A DNA stretch of 25,900 nucleotides from Ruminococcus flavefaciens (GTDB lineage Bacteria; Bacillota; Clostridia; Oscillospirales; Ruminococcaceae), in the NCBI GenBank assembly GCA_002350065.1, contig DEDQ01000001.1:20809-46708 (forward strand), written 5' to 3'. The notes beneath the pieces are model-generated. The model saw nothing but the letters and a program-made list of their open reading frames with translations, was not told the origin of the DNA and did no database searches. This document shows, in pieces, positions 15,272-23,284 of the stretch. Position numbers and translations under genes: made by a program. The stretch's first letter is position 1. Each line of letters starts with the position of its first letter.

Positions 15272-15822
15272 TTACAGAGCACCGTCCTTTCTTCGGTAAC
15301 GATGTATTTTACAGCGGCATCGTGCCTTTCTGTCGGCAGAGCCTTTGTTAACATTGCTTCATATGCGAGTGCGATCGTCGGCATTTCGGGATATTTTTCA
15401 AGAAAGCGGTCGTAGAAGCCTCCGCCGTAGCCGAGTCTTGCTCCTGCTTCTGTGAATGCAAGTCCGGGCACGATGCAGACGGTCCGGCTTGTGATATCGG
15501 GGCAGGGAAGGGAGCTTTCCGGCTCGGATATGCCGTAAGCGCCGGCTTTGAGGTCAGAGGTGCCGCTTATAAGGTGGAAGGTCATGACTCCGCCTCTGCC
15601 GCATTTCGGATATGCGAGCTTCTTGCCCGCGGTGAGCAGCTTCCCGGCTATCTCCCATGTGTTTATCTCGGAGCCGAATGATGCGAACATCAGCACTGTA
15701 TCGGCGTTCCCGATTTCTTCAAGGGACATCAGCCTTGCAGCTATGAGCCTGTCCTTTTCATCTGAACGTGCCGCCTTCCGGACTTCTGTGAAGTGGCTGC
15801 GGAGTTCCTTTTTATCGCTCAT
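15268..15822 (-). CDS. 5-formyltetrahydrofolate cyclo-ligase
   Basis: Converts 5-formyl-THF to 5,10-methenyl-THF with ATP and so returns stored folate to the one-carbon pool. 184 residues, usual length. The N-terminal basic helix (KKELRSHFTEVRKAAR) is typical, as are the substrate loop FGSEINTW (49-56) and the ATP-binding signature VPGLAFTEAGARLGYGGGFY (118-137). Its start overlaps the DJ-1 stop and its stop overlaps the mltG start, both by 4 bases; no separate ribosome site is evident. It shares the operon with thyX, whose folate chemistry gives a plausible functional link. Confidence 0.95.
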   Translation of the reverse strand: MSDKKELRSHFTEVRKAARSDEKDRLIAARLMSLEEIGNADTVLMFASFGSEINTWEIAGKLLTAGKKLAYPKCGRGGVMTFHLISGTSDLKAGAYGISEPESSLPCPDITSRTVCIVPGLAFTEAGARLGYGGGFYDRFLEKYPEMPTIALAYEAMLTKALPTERHDAAVKYIVTEERTVLCK

Positions 15823-16364
15823 TTTTCGCAGAGTATAGCCTTGAACTGGCGGTCGCTCTCTGCCTTTGAAACAGCTTTTTCCACAAGCGCGAGTGCAAAC
15901 TGTACTGCAACTCCTGCGCCGCGGGCTGTGATGATGTTTCCGTCAACGGCAACTGCTCCCGAGCCTATCTTTGCTCCCTCGAGCTGAGCCTCGAAGCCCT
16001 CGTAGCATACGGCGTTTTTGCCGCTGAGTATGCCCTTGTGTCCGAGTATCGACGGAGCTGCGCAGATAGCGCCTATGGGGAGTCCCTTTTCCATGCAGAA
16101 GTCGATTGCTGCCTGCACGTAGGGGGATTTTTCAAGGTTGAGAGTTCCGGGCATTCCGCCGGGGAGAATTATCATCTCGAGCTCGTCTGTGAGCGGAGCT
16201 TCCTGAGCGATAGTGTCCGGTACAACTGGAATGCCGTGCGAGCCGACTATCACGCTGTCGCCGACTCCGACGGTTATTACCTTCTTGCCCGCTCTTCTGA
16301 GCAGGTCAACAGGTGTAAGAGCTTCTATTTCTTCAAAGCCTTCAGCGAGAAAAACGTAGATCAT
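15819..16364 (-). CDS. DJ-1/PfpI family protein (YajL/ThiJ-like)
   Basis: 181-residue glutamine-amidotransferase-like fold. The nucleophile elbow AICAAPSIL places the reactive cysteine at Cys101. Glu14 in GFEEIEALTPVD is the conserved partner that stabilises its oxidised form in DJ-1. LPGGMPG (67-73) and the C-terminal GSGAVAVDGNIITARG are typical of the DJ-1 subgroup. Roles reported for the group (redox sensing, chaperone, deglycation) are debated, and nothing here picks one. AAAGGA lies upstream in the 12-base gap after the DUF2156 stop. It overlaps the following 5-FCL gene by 4 bases. Confidence 0.93.
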   Translation of the reverse strand: MIYVFLAEGFEEIEALTPVDLLRRAGKKVITVGVGDSVIVGSHGIPVVPDTIAQEAPLTDELEMIILPGGMPGTLNLEKSPYVQAAIDFCMEKGLPIGAICAAPSILGHKGILSGKNAVCYEGFEAQLEGAKIGSGAVAVDGNIITARGAGVAVQFALALVEKAVSKAESDRQFKAILCEK

Positions 16365-16376
16365 AGTGATTTCCTT

Positions 16377-17264
16377 TCATTTGAATGTGACTGTATATTT
16401 TCTGAGGATAAACGTCGGGTGATACGAGAGCTTTGCCTTGCGCAAGCCCTCTATGCCGAGGTCTTCCTCGCGGTTGACGTATTTCATGCCGTCCATGCTG
16501 CTTCGCACGAACAGGTTGTTGATGCCGGCGTAGATACCGGCATATGCCGTATCTGCCTTTTCAATGTGGACGCAGAATGTGTCGGAATTGAGCCTTTCGC
16601 CCAGAGTCAGGGCGATGATCTTTCCCTCCGCGCGTATTATCCCTCCTGCGAGACCGAGCTCGCGGAAGTGGGAAAAATATGTGTTTATCGCGAACTGCTC
16701 GGCTATGAACGAATGGTCCGGGCTGTCGGCGTTGTTGTAGGTCTCGGTGCAGAAGATGATGCATTCATCGAGGTCGTTCTCGGTAATGAGCGAGTATTCG
16801 CAGTTCAGCTCCTTGAAACGGGCGAGGTGATTGCGCTTGGCGTGGTATTTCCTGCCGGACAGGTCTGCAAGGTCGCTGCGGAGATAGATGTAATCGGAGC
16901 TGTCTCTGTCTTCTTCGACTGTGTATTCGCCGGGGAAGAGCTCGCTCAGGAGCTCGAGTCCGCGGTCGGTCACGCTTGTTAGTATCAGCGGGCTGCCCTC
17001 TGCTTCGGAGAAGCGTCTGAGCTCGCCGATGACCTCTTTATAGTTGCCTGTTCCGGCTGGGAGTATGAATCTCGGGCGGGGCGTATCTCCGCCGAAGGCT
17101 CCGCAGATGTAGAAGTCCTTGTAAAAGGAGATTTTTGAATCGGCAAGCCTTCTCCACGCGAGATTGTTAGCAAAGGAGTATTCACAGCCCATGAAATCGG
17201 AAGCAGTCAGCGCTCGCTGTACCCTTTCTCTGTCGGATAGGGTGATATCTCTGAATTCGAGCAT
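16377..17264 (-). CDS. DUF2156 (GNAT-like, LPG-synthase C-terminal type) protein
   Basis: 295-residue soluble protein with a double GNAT-like fold, related to the catalytic domain of phosphatidylglycerol lysyltransferase (MprF). It lacks the MprF membrane part. Visible hallmarks are MGCEYSFANNLAWRR near the start, SGRKYHAKRNHLARFKE (about 135-151), LAGGIIRAEGKIIALTLGER (199-218), and the closing block YVNREEDLGIEGLRKAKLSY. That last block is characteristic of DUF2156 proteins of Bacillota. Stand-alone members probably transfer an aminoacyl or acyl group; the substrate is unknown. GAGGAG lies about 9 bases before the ATG, directly after the thyX stop. Confidence 0.9.
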   Translation of the reverse strand: MLEFRDITLSDRERVQRALTASDFMGCEYSFANNLAWRRLADSKISFYKDFYICGAFGGDTPRPRFILPAGTGNYKEVIGELRRFSEAEGSPLILTSVTDRGLELLSELFPGEYTVEEDRDSSDYIYLRSDLADLSGRKYHAKRNHLARFKELNCEYSLITENDLDECIIFCTETYNNADSPDHSFIAEQFAINTYFSHFRELGLAGGIIRAEGKIIALTLGERLNSDTFCVHIEKADTAYAGIYAGINNLFVRSSMDGMKYVNREEDLGIEGLRKAKLSYHPTFILRKYTVTFK

Positions 17265-17277
17265 TCAACGCAGCTCC

Positions 17278-18048
17278 TCAAGAATTTTTCAGTTTTGCGA
17301 AGTGTTCGCGCACTTCATTGAATCTGCCGCAGGTCATTTTGCCCTCGGGACATTTTCCCTCGGCTACACATGAAGGTCCCGCGTGTGCGAAGATGTTCGG
17401 TGCAACTTCAAGGCACTGACGGAGCATCTCGTTTGCGACTGCTCTTATCTCCCACTGAGCACGGTTGCAGCAGCGGTGACGGAAGAAGTTGAACAGCGAG
17501 CGGACGTTCATTGTTACGACTATTTTTGTCTCGCACGCGTTCGGAAGTACGAAGCGGGCGTCCTCGTTGGCGAGCTTGCGCGCTTTTGAAGCTGCGGACT
17601 TTTCGTCCTCGCCGGCGGCTGCGAGCTTTGCCTTGTGGCTCTCGGTGAGGATATCAGCGATACGGTCATAGCCGGCAGTTATCTCCTCCATGAGCTTGTC
17701 AAACTCAGCCTTTGCTTCGGGCAGAGCCTCTATCTCGGGCGGAGTTATGAACTCAAAGCCGTTCTCGTTTACGTAGCGCTGGCTCTTCTGGCTGTACGAA
17801 GCTATCCTGTGGCGGACGAGCTGGTGCGAGCAGGCACGGGAGATACCCTCTATGCCGAATGTAAAGCTTACGTGCTCCATGACGCTTTCGTGCCCGATGG
17901 ATACGAGCATATCTATGAATGAAGCTGTTTTTTCATCTGTAAGACCGTCGCGGAGGTCACTGATGCCGGAGCTCGAATAGCAGAGCTTTGCGGCTGTTGC
18001 GACAGTTTTTTCCGGCTCGGGTGTGTATGCTAATAACTTAACGTTCAA
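17278..18048 (-). CDS. thyX: Flavin-dependent thymidylate synthase ThyX, TTG start
   Basis: Makes dTMP from dUMP with methylene-THF and NAD(P)H through FAD, releasing THF. 256 residues. The ThyX signature RHR-x7-S is present as [11 protein letters not shown] (79-89). Other typical blocks are [12 protein letters not shown] (53-64), [12 protein letters not shown] and [17 protein letters not shown]. No ATG is available in frame. The TTG at 18048 is preferred because AAGGTG lies 6 bases upstream, it sits about 24 bases after the predicted transcription start, and the protein then begins at the usual place ([15 protein letters not shown]). A longer reading from 18162 would run through the previous gene's terminator and this gene's promoter, so it is rejected. 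It is the first gene of a six-gene unit. Confidence 0.95.
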   Translation of the reverse strand: MNVKLLAYTPEPEKTVATAAKLCYSSSGISDLRDGLTDEKTASFIDMLVSIGHESVMEHVSFTFGIEGISRACSHQLVRHRIASYSQKSQRYVNENGFEFITPPEIEALPEAKAEFDKLMEEITAGYDRIADILTESHKAKLAAAGEDEKSAASKARKLANEDARFVLPNACETKIVVTMNVRSLFNFFRHRCCNRAQWEIRAVANEMLRQCLEVAPNIFAHAGPSCVAEGKCPEGKMTCGRFNEVREHFAKLKNS

Positions 18049-18078
18049 ACTATCACCTTCATTAAAACATATACAACT

Positions 18079-18107
18079 ATTGTACCATTTTTCAACGATA
18101 AAGTCAA
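18079..18107 (-). promoter_or_regulatory. Promoter of the thyX operon
   Basis: TTGACT (18107-18102), 17-base spacer, TACAAT (18084-18079). It sits between the terminator of the transglutaminase operon and the TTG start of thyX. Confidence 0.9.
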
Positions 18108-18118
18108 GGAATACGGGC

Positions 18119-18151
18119 AAAAAAATAGCTGACACTTTGTAAAGTGTCAGC
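18119..18151 (-). terminator. Terminator of the moxR-DUF58-transglutaminase operon
   Basis: GCTGACACTT-TACA-AAGTGTCAGC, a 10-bp perfect stem followed by TA and seven T, 7 bases after the transglutaminase gene's stop codon. Confidence 0.95.
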
Positions 18152-18158
18152 GTATCGG

Positions 18159-20921
18159 TCAAATGATGACATTGATGAATCTGAGGTATATCTTTCTCAG
18201 CCTGCCTGACTTCGCGTAGATGCTCTTGGCGAATTCATCAGCGAAATGTCGGCACTGCTTTATTTCTGCGGCTGTTGGCGGAGTCTCCGAGAATGCCGCT
18301 TTCAGCGCAGTATCGGTACACATTGCAAATCCACCGGCGGGATAAAGCTTTCCGCCGAGCTGCTTGTCGATGTCTTCTGCGAATTGCGCGAATGAAGTAT
18401 CTCCGCGCTCTATATTTTCCAGTGCGAGCAGCTTTTCGGCAAATCCGTAGATATAGCGTATCCGCTTGACTGTATCGCCCTCCGTGAAGCGCTTCCTCCG
18501 GCTTCGGAGTATCAGAGCTCGCCGTATAAGGACTGCGGCTATCGCTGCTGCGAGCACGCAGAGCGGCATAAGTATGAATCTCAGCTCCTCGAAGATGTGT
18601 GAGTCCTCGCCGGAGCCGTGCTTTGCAGGGACTGAGCTTGGAGCTGTCTTTCCGGTAACTGCCGTTGTTGCGGTAGAGACTGCGGAGGAGGCTGATGTGG
18701 CGGGGTCTGTCTCTCCGGAAGATGTATCCTTGGTTTTCGAGGTCTCTGCCGAGGTCGTCTGCGTAGTTGTGGTGGTCGTGGTCGTTGATTCCTTTGAAGC
18801 GGTCGTCGGAGTCGTGTCTATGGACGATTCCGAGTAGCCGGCTGTGAATTCATATGGCACCCAGCCGTAGCCGTTGAGGTATATCTCCAGCCATGCGTGG
18901 CTGCGGTTGTCCTTGACGGTTATCGTATACGAGCCGGATGAGTCGAGGTTATCGTCGCAGAAATCATCGGTCACGATGACGTAGCCGGTCGCGTATCGTG
19001 CGGGGATGCCTGCCATTCTCGCGAGCATTACTCCCGATGTGGCGAAATGTGTGCAGTAGCCCTTGTGATTCTCGAGCAGGAAGTAGTTGACGAAATCGCG
19101 GTTGCCGGGAGTGCGTCCGGGGTCGAGCGAATACTGTACCTGCGAAGCTACAGCCTCGCGGAGCGCGTCCATTACGCTGAGCTTTTCCATGGCGGTCAGG
19201 TCGCGGCAGCTTTTGCCATTATGCCTGATGAATTCAGCCGCTTCCGCACTTGCCGGGTCGGAGCGTTTTTCAAGCAGTGACGCCATTTTGTCGCGCACCT
19301 CTTTGAGCTCCGGTGTATCCGGATAATCAAGATAGTGTGCGTAGACGTAGTCCTCGTAATCCTCCTGTATCATTGCTGTAAGGAGCGCGTCGGGGGCGTT
19401 CATCTCTATAGTCGCGCTGAGCGGGAGCTCGCTGTCGAATGTGAAGTATGAAGCCTCTGTATTATAGCCGTGGGCATCGCAGTATTCAGTTATTCTTTCA
19501 CGCGTCTTTTTGTCGTATATCGAGGTGAGGTTTATCATTGTCCTCGATTCGTCTGTGAGCGTCTTTGCTGCGTTGCGGCAGTTGACCGGACTGAACGTGT
19601 AGACGTACTCGTTATCCTTTTTCTTCTTCGAGACAACGTCGCTGTCGTGCTTGTATTCACTGATGCCGCTGTTGTTCGTTCCGTAGGGCGCGAATGAGCG
19701 GTTGGTGTTTTTCAGCTTTGAATCTATCCATATCTTGTTTTCATACGAAAAGGTGCTGTTGCTGTCGATAGTATTGAACGTATACGGGAAAAGCTGAGGA
19801 TATACGCTGTATTTCCTGAAATCGTCAAATACCGGAGCGCTGTAGTCGGTCTCGGGGAAGGAGTCCCACTTGTTGTTGCTGTAGACCGAGCCGGTATAGT
19901 CCTTGAGGTAGACTGCCGTGTCGACACTCTTCTCGAATGTTACTATGAGGTCGGTGGTGTCTTTGTATTTGAGCTTATCGACATTTCCGAGGTCGTGAGT
20001 GTCAAACTCGAAGTCGATCCCGAATGCATTTGTGATATTCGATATGCTTCCGGCGAAATCATCTATCGAGAACGAATTCACCGCGTCGCGGACTGCTGTT
20101 CTCCTGCGGTTGAGCTCGTCGCTTCGCTGGTAGTGGGTAACTCTCAGGAAAACAGTCGATATCAGAGCAACTGCGAATACCTCGCCGATTATGAGAAGTC
20201 CGCATTTTTCCGTTACCTTCAGCCTCATGTGCCGCTTTGGGAAGAAGAGGTTGTTCTTCCGGACGAATCCGCTGTTTCCGCCGGAGTATTCTCCTATATC
20301 CGTTGCGGTCATCGCAAAGAGCGCAAGCCAGTATGCAACGAGAAGTATGCCCCAGAATATCGAGATGTCGATACCGTTGTAGAGTCCTATCTCGACCATG
20401 GGGAAGGTGACGATGAGGGGAGGTATCGCGTTCGGGCGGTAGACTGTGAAGATGAATATCACTATCGCGAGTACCCACATCACGAATACGAAAAATGCTG
20501 TTACCGATACCTTTTCAAGGTCGGGCTTGAGGTGCTTATAGTACGATATCTGCGTGTGGAATGACGTTTTGTATATGACGTTGTACATATACTTGTATCC
20601 AAGCGAGATATAGTCAATGATGCGTACCGCGAAGAGCATTCCCGGGATAGTCGTGCCGGCGGCTATCCATGCTCCCTTTTTGCCGATGAGCGCAAGGGTT
20701 ATATATACAGATGCGAACGCAAATGCTGACAGCAGAAGCGCGATGCGGCTGTAGTTGAAATCGAACATCGTCAGAAACGCCATTGCTGACGAAATATAGC
20801 CTACAAGTGCAATTGCAACTGCTTCTATGCTCCGCAGGTCGGGACGTTTCTTCTTTACAGACATCACTATGCTGTCACATATGACGATGCCGTTGGTGTT
20901 CTTGGTGACCTTTTTTTTCAT
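18159..20921 (-). CDS. TgpA-like multi-spanning membrane protein with extracellular transglutaminase domain
   Basis: 920 residues. About six to seven N-terminal membrane helices (between 33 and 260) precede a large extracellular part (about 262-778). This contains a transglutaminase/cysteine-protease-like core at about 580-697, with Cys623 ([11 protein letters not shown]), His675 ([11 protein letters not shown]) and Glu691 in the position usually held by Asp ([10 protein letters not shown]). A Ser/Thr-rich stalk (about 700-770) leads to a last membrane helix (about 780-800) and a cytosolic DUF4129-like tail. Members of this family occur with MoxR and DUF58 genes, as here; their substrate is generally unknown. 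AAGGA lies 6 bases before the ATG, 12 bases after the DUF58 stop. It is the last gene before a strong terminator. Confidence 0.93.
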   Translation of the reverse strand: MKKKVTKNTNGIVICDSIVMSVKKKRPDLRSIEAVAIALVGYISSAMAFLTMFDFNYSRIALLLSAFAFASVYITLALIGKKGAWIAAGTTIPGMLFAVRIIDYISLGYKYMYNVIYKTSFHTQISYYKHLKPDLEKVSVTAFFVFVMWVLAIVIFIFTVYRPNAIPPLIVTFPMVEIGLYNGIDISIFWGILLVAYWLALFAMTATDIGEYSGGNSGFVRKNNLFFPKRHMRLKVTEKCGLLIIGEVFAVALISTVFLRVTHYQRSDELNRRRTAVRDAVNSFSIDDFAGSISNITNAFGIDFEFDTHDLGNVDKLKYKDTTDLIVTFEKSVDTAVYLKDYTGSVYSNNKWDSFPETDYSAPVFDDFRKYSVYPQLFPYTFNTIDSNSTFSYENKIWIDSKLKNTNRSFAPYGTNNSGISEYKHDSDVVSKKKKDNEYVYTFSPVNCRNAAKTLTDESRTMINLTSIYDKKTRERITEYCDAHGYNTEASYFTFDSELPLSATIEMNAPDALLTAMIQEDYEDYVYAHYLDYPDTPELKEVRDKMASLLEKRSDPASAEAAEFIRHNGKSCRDLTAMEKLSVMDALREAVASQVQYSLDPGRTPGNRDFVNYFLLENHKGYCTHFATSGVMLARMAGIPARYATGYVIVTDDFCDDNLDSSGSYTITVKDNRSHAWLEIYLNGYGWVPYEFTAGYSESSIDTTPTTASKESTTTTTTTTQTTSAETSKTKDTSSGETDPATSASSAVSTATTAVTGKTAPSSVPAKHGSGEDSHIFEELRFILMPLCVLAAAIAAVLIRRALILRSRRKRFTEGDTVKRIRYIYGFAEKLLALENIERGDTSFAQFAEDIDKQLGGKLYPAGGFAMCTDTALKAAFSETPPTAAEIKQCRHFADEFAKSIYAKSGRLRKIYLRFINVII

Positions 20922-20933
20922 AGCTGTTCCTTT

Positions 20934-22133
20934 TTATAGTTCTATATCTTTTACCGACGATGTAACTCTTCCGACAACGACCGGTATCGTCCTCAGCTCG
21001 GCAAATCCGGAGCGGTATCTCTCAGCCGCAGCGTTGGAGGTCACGGTGATGAGAGCGTTCTTTATGTCGGCGTCTACGTTTTCGTCGATATATTCAAGCA
21101 CCTGCGTATCCGGCAGGGCGGAGATGAACGTGAATGACGCGAGCTCGAGCTGTCCCTTTTCCGCGAAATATAGGTCCGGAGGCTGACAGAAGAGGTCGTC
21201 GCGCACCGAGAGCACAAGCTCCTGTATCGTGAGCGCGAGCGCATCGGAATCGGTTATCGAGCGCTCGACGAATTTTTCCTTTTTTGCGTTGTAGTACGCT
21301 ATCGTGTGGATACGCTCGTTTTCAAGCATGAACTGCGATAACGAGACGAGCGATTCGATGAGTGTGTCAAATATCGCAAGAGTAAAGCGTGAATTCTCAG
21401 GCTCGTAGTTTTTCAGGTTAAGGAAGAGCGTGCAGGGGATATCCACAGGCAGGCTGTAGTCCTTGACGATGAATTCGCTCCGCTTCGAGCTGAGCTTCCA
21501 GTGTATGCGGTTCAGCTTGTCGCCGGGGTGATAGCCGCGCAGGTCGAATACCTCTGATGGGTCATCGCCGGGCTTGAATTCGGAAAAGACCTCGCTCTCC
21601 TCGGCAGCTCTGTCAACGTATGAGACCTCGCCGCCGATAGCCTGTCCCTCGGGGAGCACCGCGACAGAGGTGCTCTTGTGCTTTCCGACGCGGAAGCGGA
21701 ATATCCTCAGCGGGTCGGTTATCGTGATATAGGCACAGCTTACGTTGACTATGCCGCAGTAGCGCGAGCTCAGCTGGAACATTGCGCTCTGGTCGTTGAG
21801 CGGCTGTATCGGCATTTGCAGGTCGAATGAATTTATCGCGTTGTTGAATACGTTGTAGTATTCAATATGCGCATTTGCCTTTCCGACAGGAAAGGGGCTC
21901 TTGTTGCTTATCCTGAGCTGGAGCGGGAAATTCTCGTGCTTTGAGGCTGTATTGTGTACGGGTACGAGCTCGACTCTTATCAGCAGCTTGGTGATGAGCG
22001 TGGTGATGAACATCAGTACCGGCACAGCCGCTATGACAATGAGCAGCACAAGGGCAAAATCCCACAGATACATTACGTAGAATACCGCGCAGATGATTAT
22101 CAGCACGGCAAAGAATATCTTTATTGCGAGCAT
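20934..22133 (-). CDS. DUF58 membrane protein, partner of MoxR ATPase
   Basis: 399 residues. Two N-terminal hydrophobic segments (about 4-22 and 24-47) are followed by a beta-sandwich-like domain and the DUF58 core. The family hallmark at 187-226 reads FKPGDDPSEVFDLRGYHPGD, then RIHWKLSSKRSEFIVKDYS. The C-terminal half has the look of a von Willebrand A-like domain, as in other DUF58 proteins. MoxR ATPases and DUF58 proteins form chaperone-like pairs in many bacteria, so a role in maturing or assembling a surface complex is plausible but unproven here. It starts 3 bases after the moxR stop with only a weak AAGG site, which suggests translational coupling. Confidence 0.94.
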   Translation of the reverse strand: MLAIKIFFAVLIIICAVFYVMYLWDFALVLLIVIAAVPVLMFITTLITKLLIRVELVPVHNTASKHENFPLQLRISNKSPFPVGKANAHIEYYNVFNNAINSFDLQMPIQPLNDQSAMFQLSSRYCGIVNVSCAYITITDPLRIFRFRVGKHKSTSVAVLPEGQAIGGEVSYVDRAAEESEVFSEFKPGDDPSEVFDLRGYHPGDKLNRIHWKLSSKRSEFIVKDYSLPVDIPCTLFLNLKNYEPENSRFTLAIFDTLIESLVSLSQFMLENERIHTIAYYNAKKEKFVERSITDSDALALTIQELVLSVRDDLFCQPPDLYFAEKGQLELASFTFISALPDTQVLEYIDENVDADIKNALITVTSNAAAERYRSGFAELRTIPVVVGRVTSSVKDIEL

Positions 22134-22136
22134 GGT

Positions 22137-23096
22137 TCAGACCTTGTTTTCGGATACTGCCGGAGCAGGTGTGTTCTTGATGATGTCGCTGATGATGTCG
22201 CCGGCGCTTACCTCCGAGAGCTTTGCCTTCGAGCTGAGGATTATACGATGCTCGAAAACGTCTTTGCATATGTAGATGATGTCGTCGGGGATCACGTAGT
22301 CTCTGCCCACAGCGGCGGCGATGCCCTTGGATATCTGCATGAGCGCGAGTGTTCCTCGGGGACTGATTCCCAGCTTTATCATCGGGTGATTTCTCGTTGC
22401 TGCCGAGAGGCTTACTATGTATTCGTATATGCTGTCGTCAACGTGGATATTCGAGATGTACTCCTGAAGCTCGATTATCATGCGGGCATTTACCACAGGC
22501 TGGACGTTGTCGAGCGGGTTGGAGTTGAACTTCGATTTGAGTATCGCTACCTCGCCTCCGAAATCTGGGTAGCCCATGCTGAGCTTTATCATGAAGCGGT
22601 CAAGCTGCGAGTCGGGGAGGTTGTGAGTTCCTGCTGAGCCTATGGGGTTCTGCGTTGCGATAACGGTGTAAGGCTCGGGGAGCTTGTATGTGTTGCCGTC
22701 AACGGTTATGCTCTTTTCCTCCATGAGCTCGAGCAGCGCCGACTGTGTTTTGCTCGAGGTACGGTTTATCTCGTCCGCGAGAAAGAGATTGCAGAATGCA
22801 ACGCCCGGACGGAACTCGAATGCGTTCTTGACCTTATTATATACCGAGAAGCCGGTAACGTCCGAGGGGAGCACGTCCGGAGTGAACTGCATACGGTTGT
22901 GCTCGAGCGAGAGAGCCTTCGAGAATGCGAGGGCGAGAGTTGTCTTTCCCACGCCGGGGATATCCTCGATGAGGATATGTCCCTTGCTGAGTATGGCGAG
23001 CAGGGTCTTGATGACAATGGTATCCTTGCCGATAACAGCCTTTTTGACCTCGGCTACGATATCGTTTATCTGTTTAGCGTAAATTGAATTATTCAT
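22137..23096 (-). CDS. MoxR family AAA+ ATPase
   Basis: 319-residue cytosolic AAA+ protein. Walker A is GVGKTT (48-53), Walker B LFLADEIN (104-111), sensor 1 ATQNP (147-151), and the second arginine region is SQLDRFM (163-169); the C-terminal lid domain is present. The ILIEDIPGVGKTTLA and EINRTSSKTQSALLELMEE blocks are diagnostic of MoxR. It is the first gene of the moxR-DUF58-transglutaminase operon. GGAGAT lies 8 bases before the ATG, and a near-consensus promoter lies about 45 bases upstream. Likely role, by family: ATP-driven remodelling of partner proteins, with DUF58 as the membrane partner. Confidence 0.95.
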   Translation of the reverse strand: MNNSIYAKQINDIVAEVKKAVIGKDTIVIKTLLAILSKGHILIEDIPGVGKTTLALAFSKALSLEHNRMQFTPDVLPSDVTGFSVYNKVKNAFEFRPGVAFCNLFLADEINRTSSKTQSALLELMEEKSITVDGNTYKLPEPYTVIATQNPIGSAGTHNLPDSQLDRFMIKLSMGYPDFGGEVAILKSKFNSNPLDNVQPVVNARMIIELQEYISNIHVDDSIYEYIVSLSAATRNHPMIKLGISPRGTLALMQISKGIAAAVGRDYVIPDDIIYICKDVFEHRIILSSKAKLSEVSAGDIISDIIKNTPAPAVSENKV

Positions 23097-23130
23097 ATTG
23101 CTATCTCCTGTAATTTAGTAATACTTTCTT

Positions 23131-23159
23131 ATTATATCACGGACTGTAATAAAAATCAA
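23131..23159 (-). promoter_or_regulatory. Promoter of the moxR operon
   Basis: TTGATT (23159-23154), 17-base spacer, perfect TATAAT (23136-23131). It is divergent from the LRR-dockerin promoter 65 bases away. Confidence 0.9.
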
Positions 23160-23223
23160 CCCAAAAAGTGCGGTTTTTATGTTGAATCTGTTTTGAAAAC
23201 CTATCTTTTGTTTGTAGTTCCGC

Positions 23224-23252
23224 TTGATTAATCCTGCGGAGTATGGTATAAT
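23224..23252 (+). promoter_or_regulatory. Promoter of the LRR-dockerin gene
   Basis: TTGATT (23224-23229), 17-base spacer, perfect TATAAT (23247-23252). The ribosome site GGAGGTG follows at 23273-23279. Confidence 0.9.
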
Positions 23253-23284
23253 ATGCGTAATATATTATGTACGGAGGTGCTCGT

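Noticed and set aside
16038..16982. 314-codon open frame on the plus strand
   Set aside because: Antisense to DJ-1 and DUF2156 and crosses their junction; no recognisable domain.
18049..18162. 38-codon N-terminal extension of ThyX
   Set aside because: Would require reading through the upstream terminator and the thyX promoter, has no ribosome site, and is not part of the ThyX fold.
21954..22637. 227-codon open frame on the plus strand, Tyr/Asp/His-rich
   Set aside because: Antisense to the DUF58-moxR junction; the odd composition comes from reverse-reading Ile/Val/Leu-rich codons.
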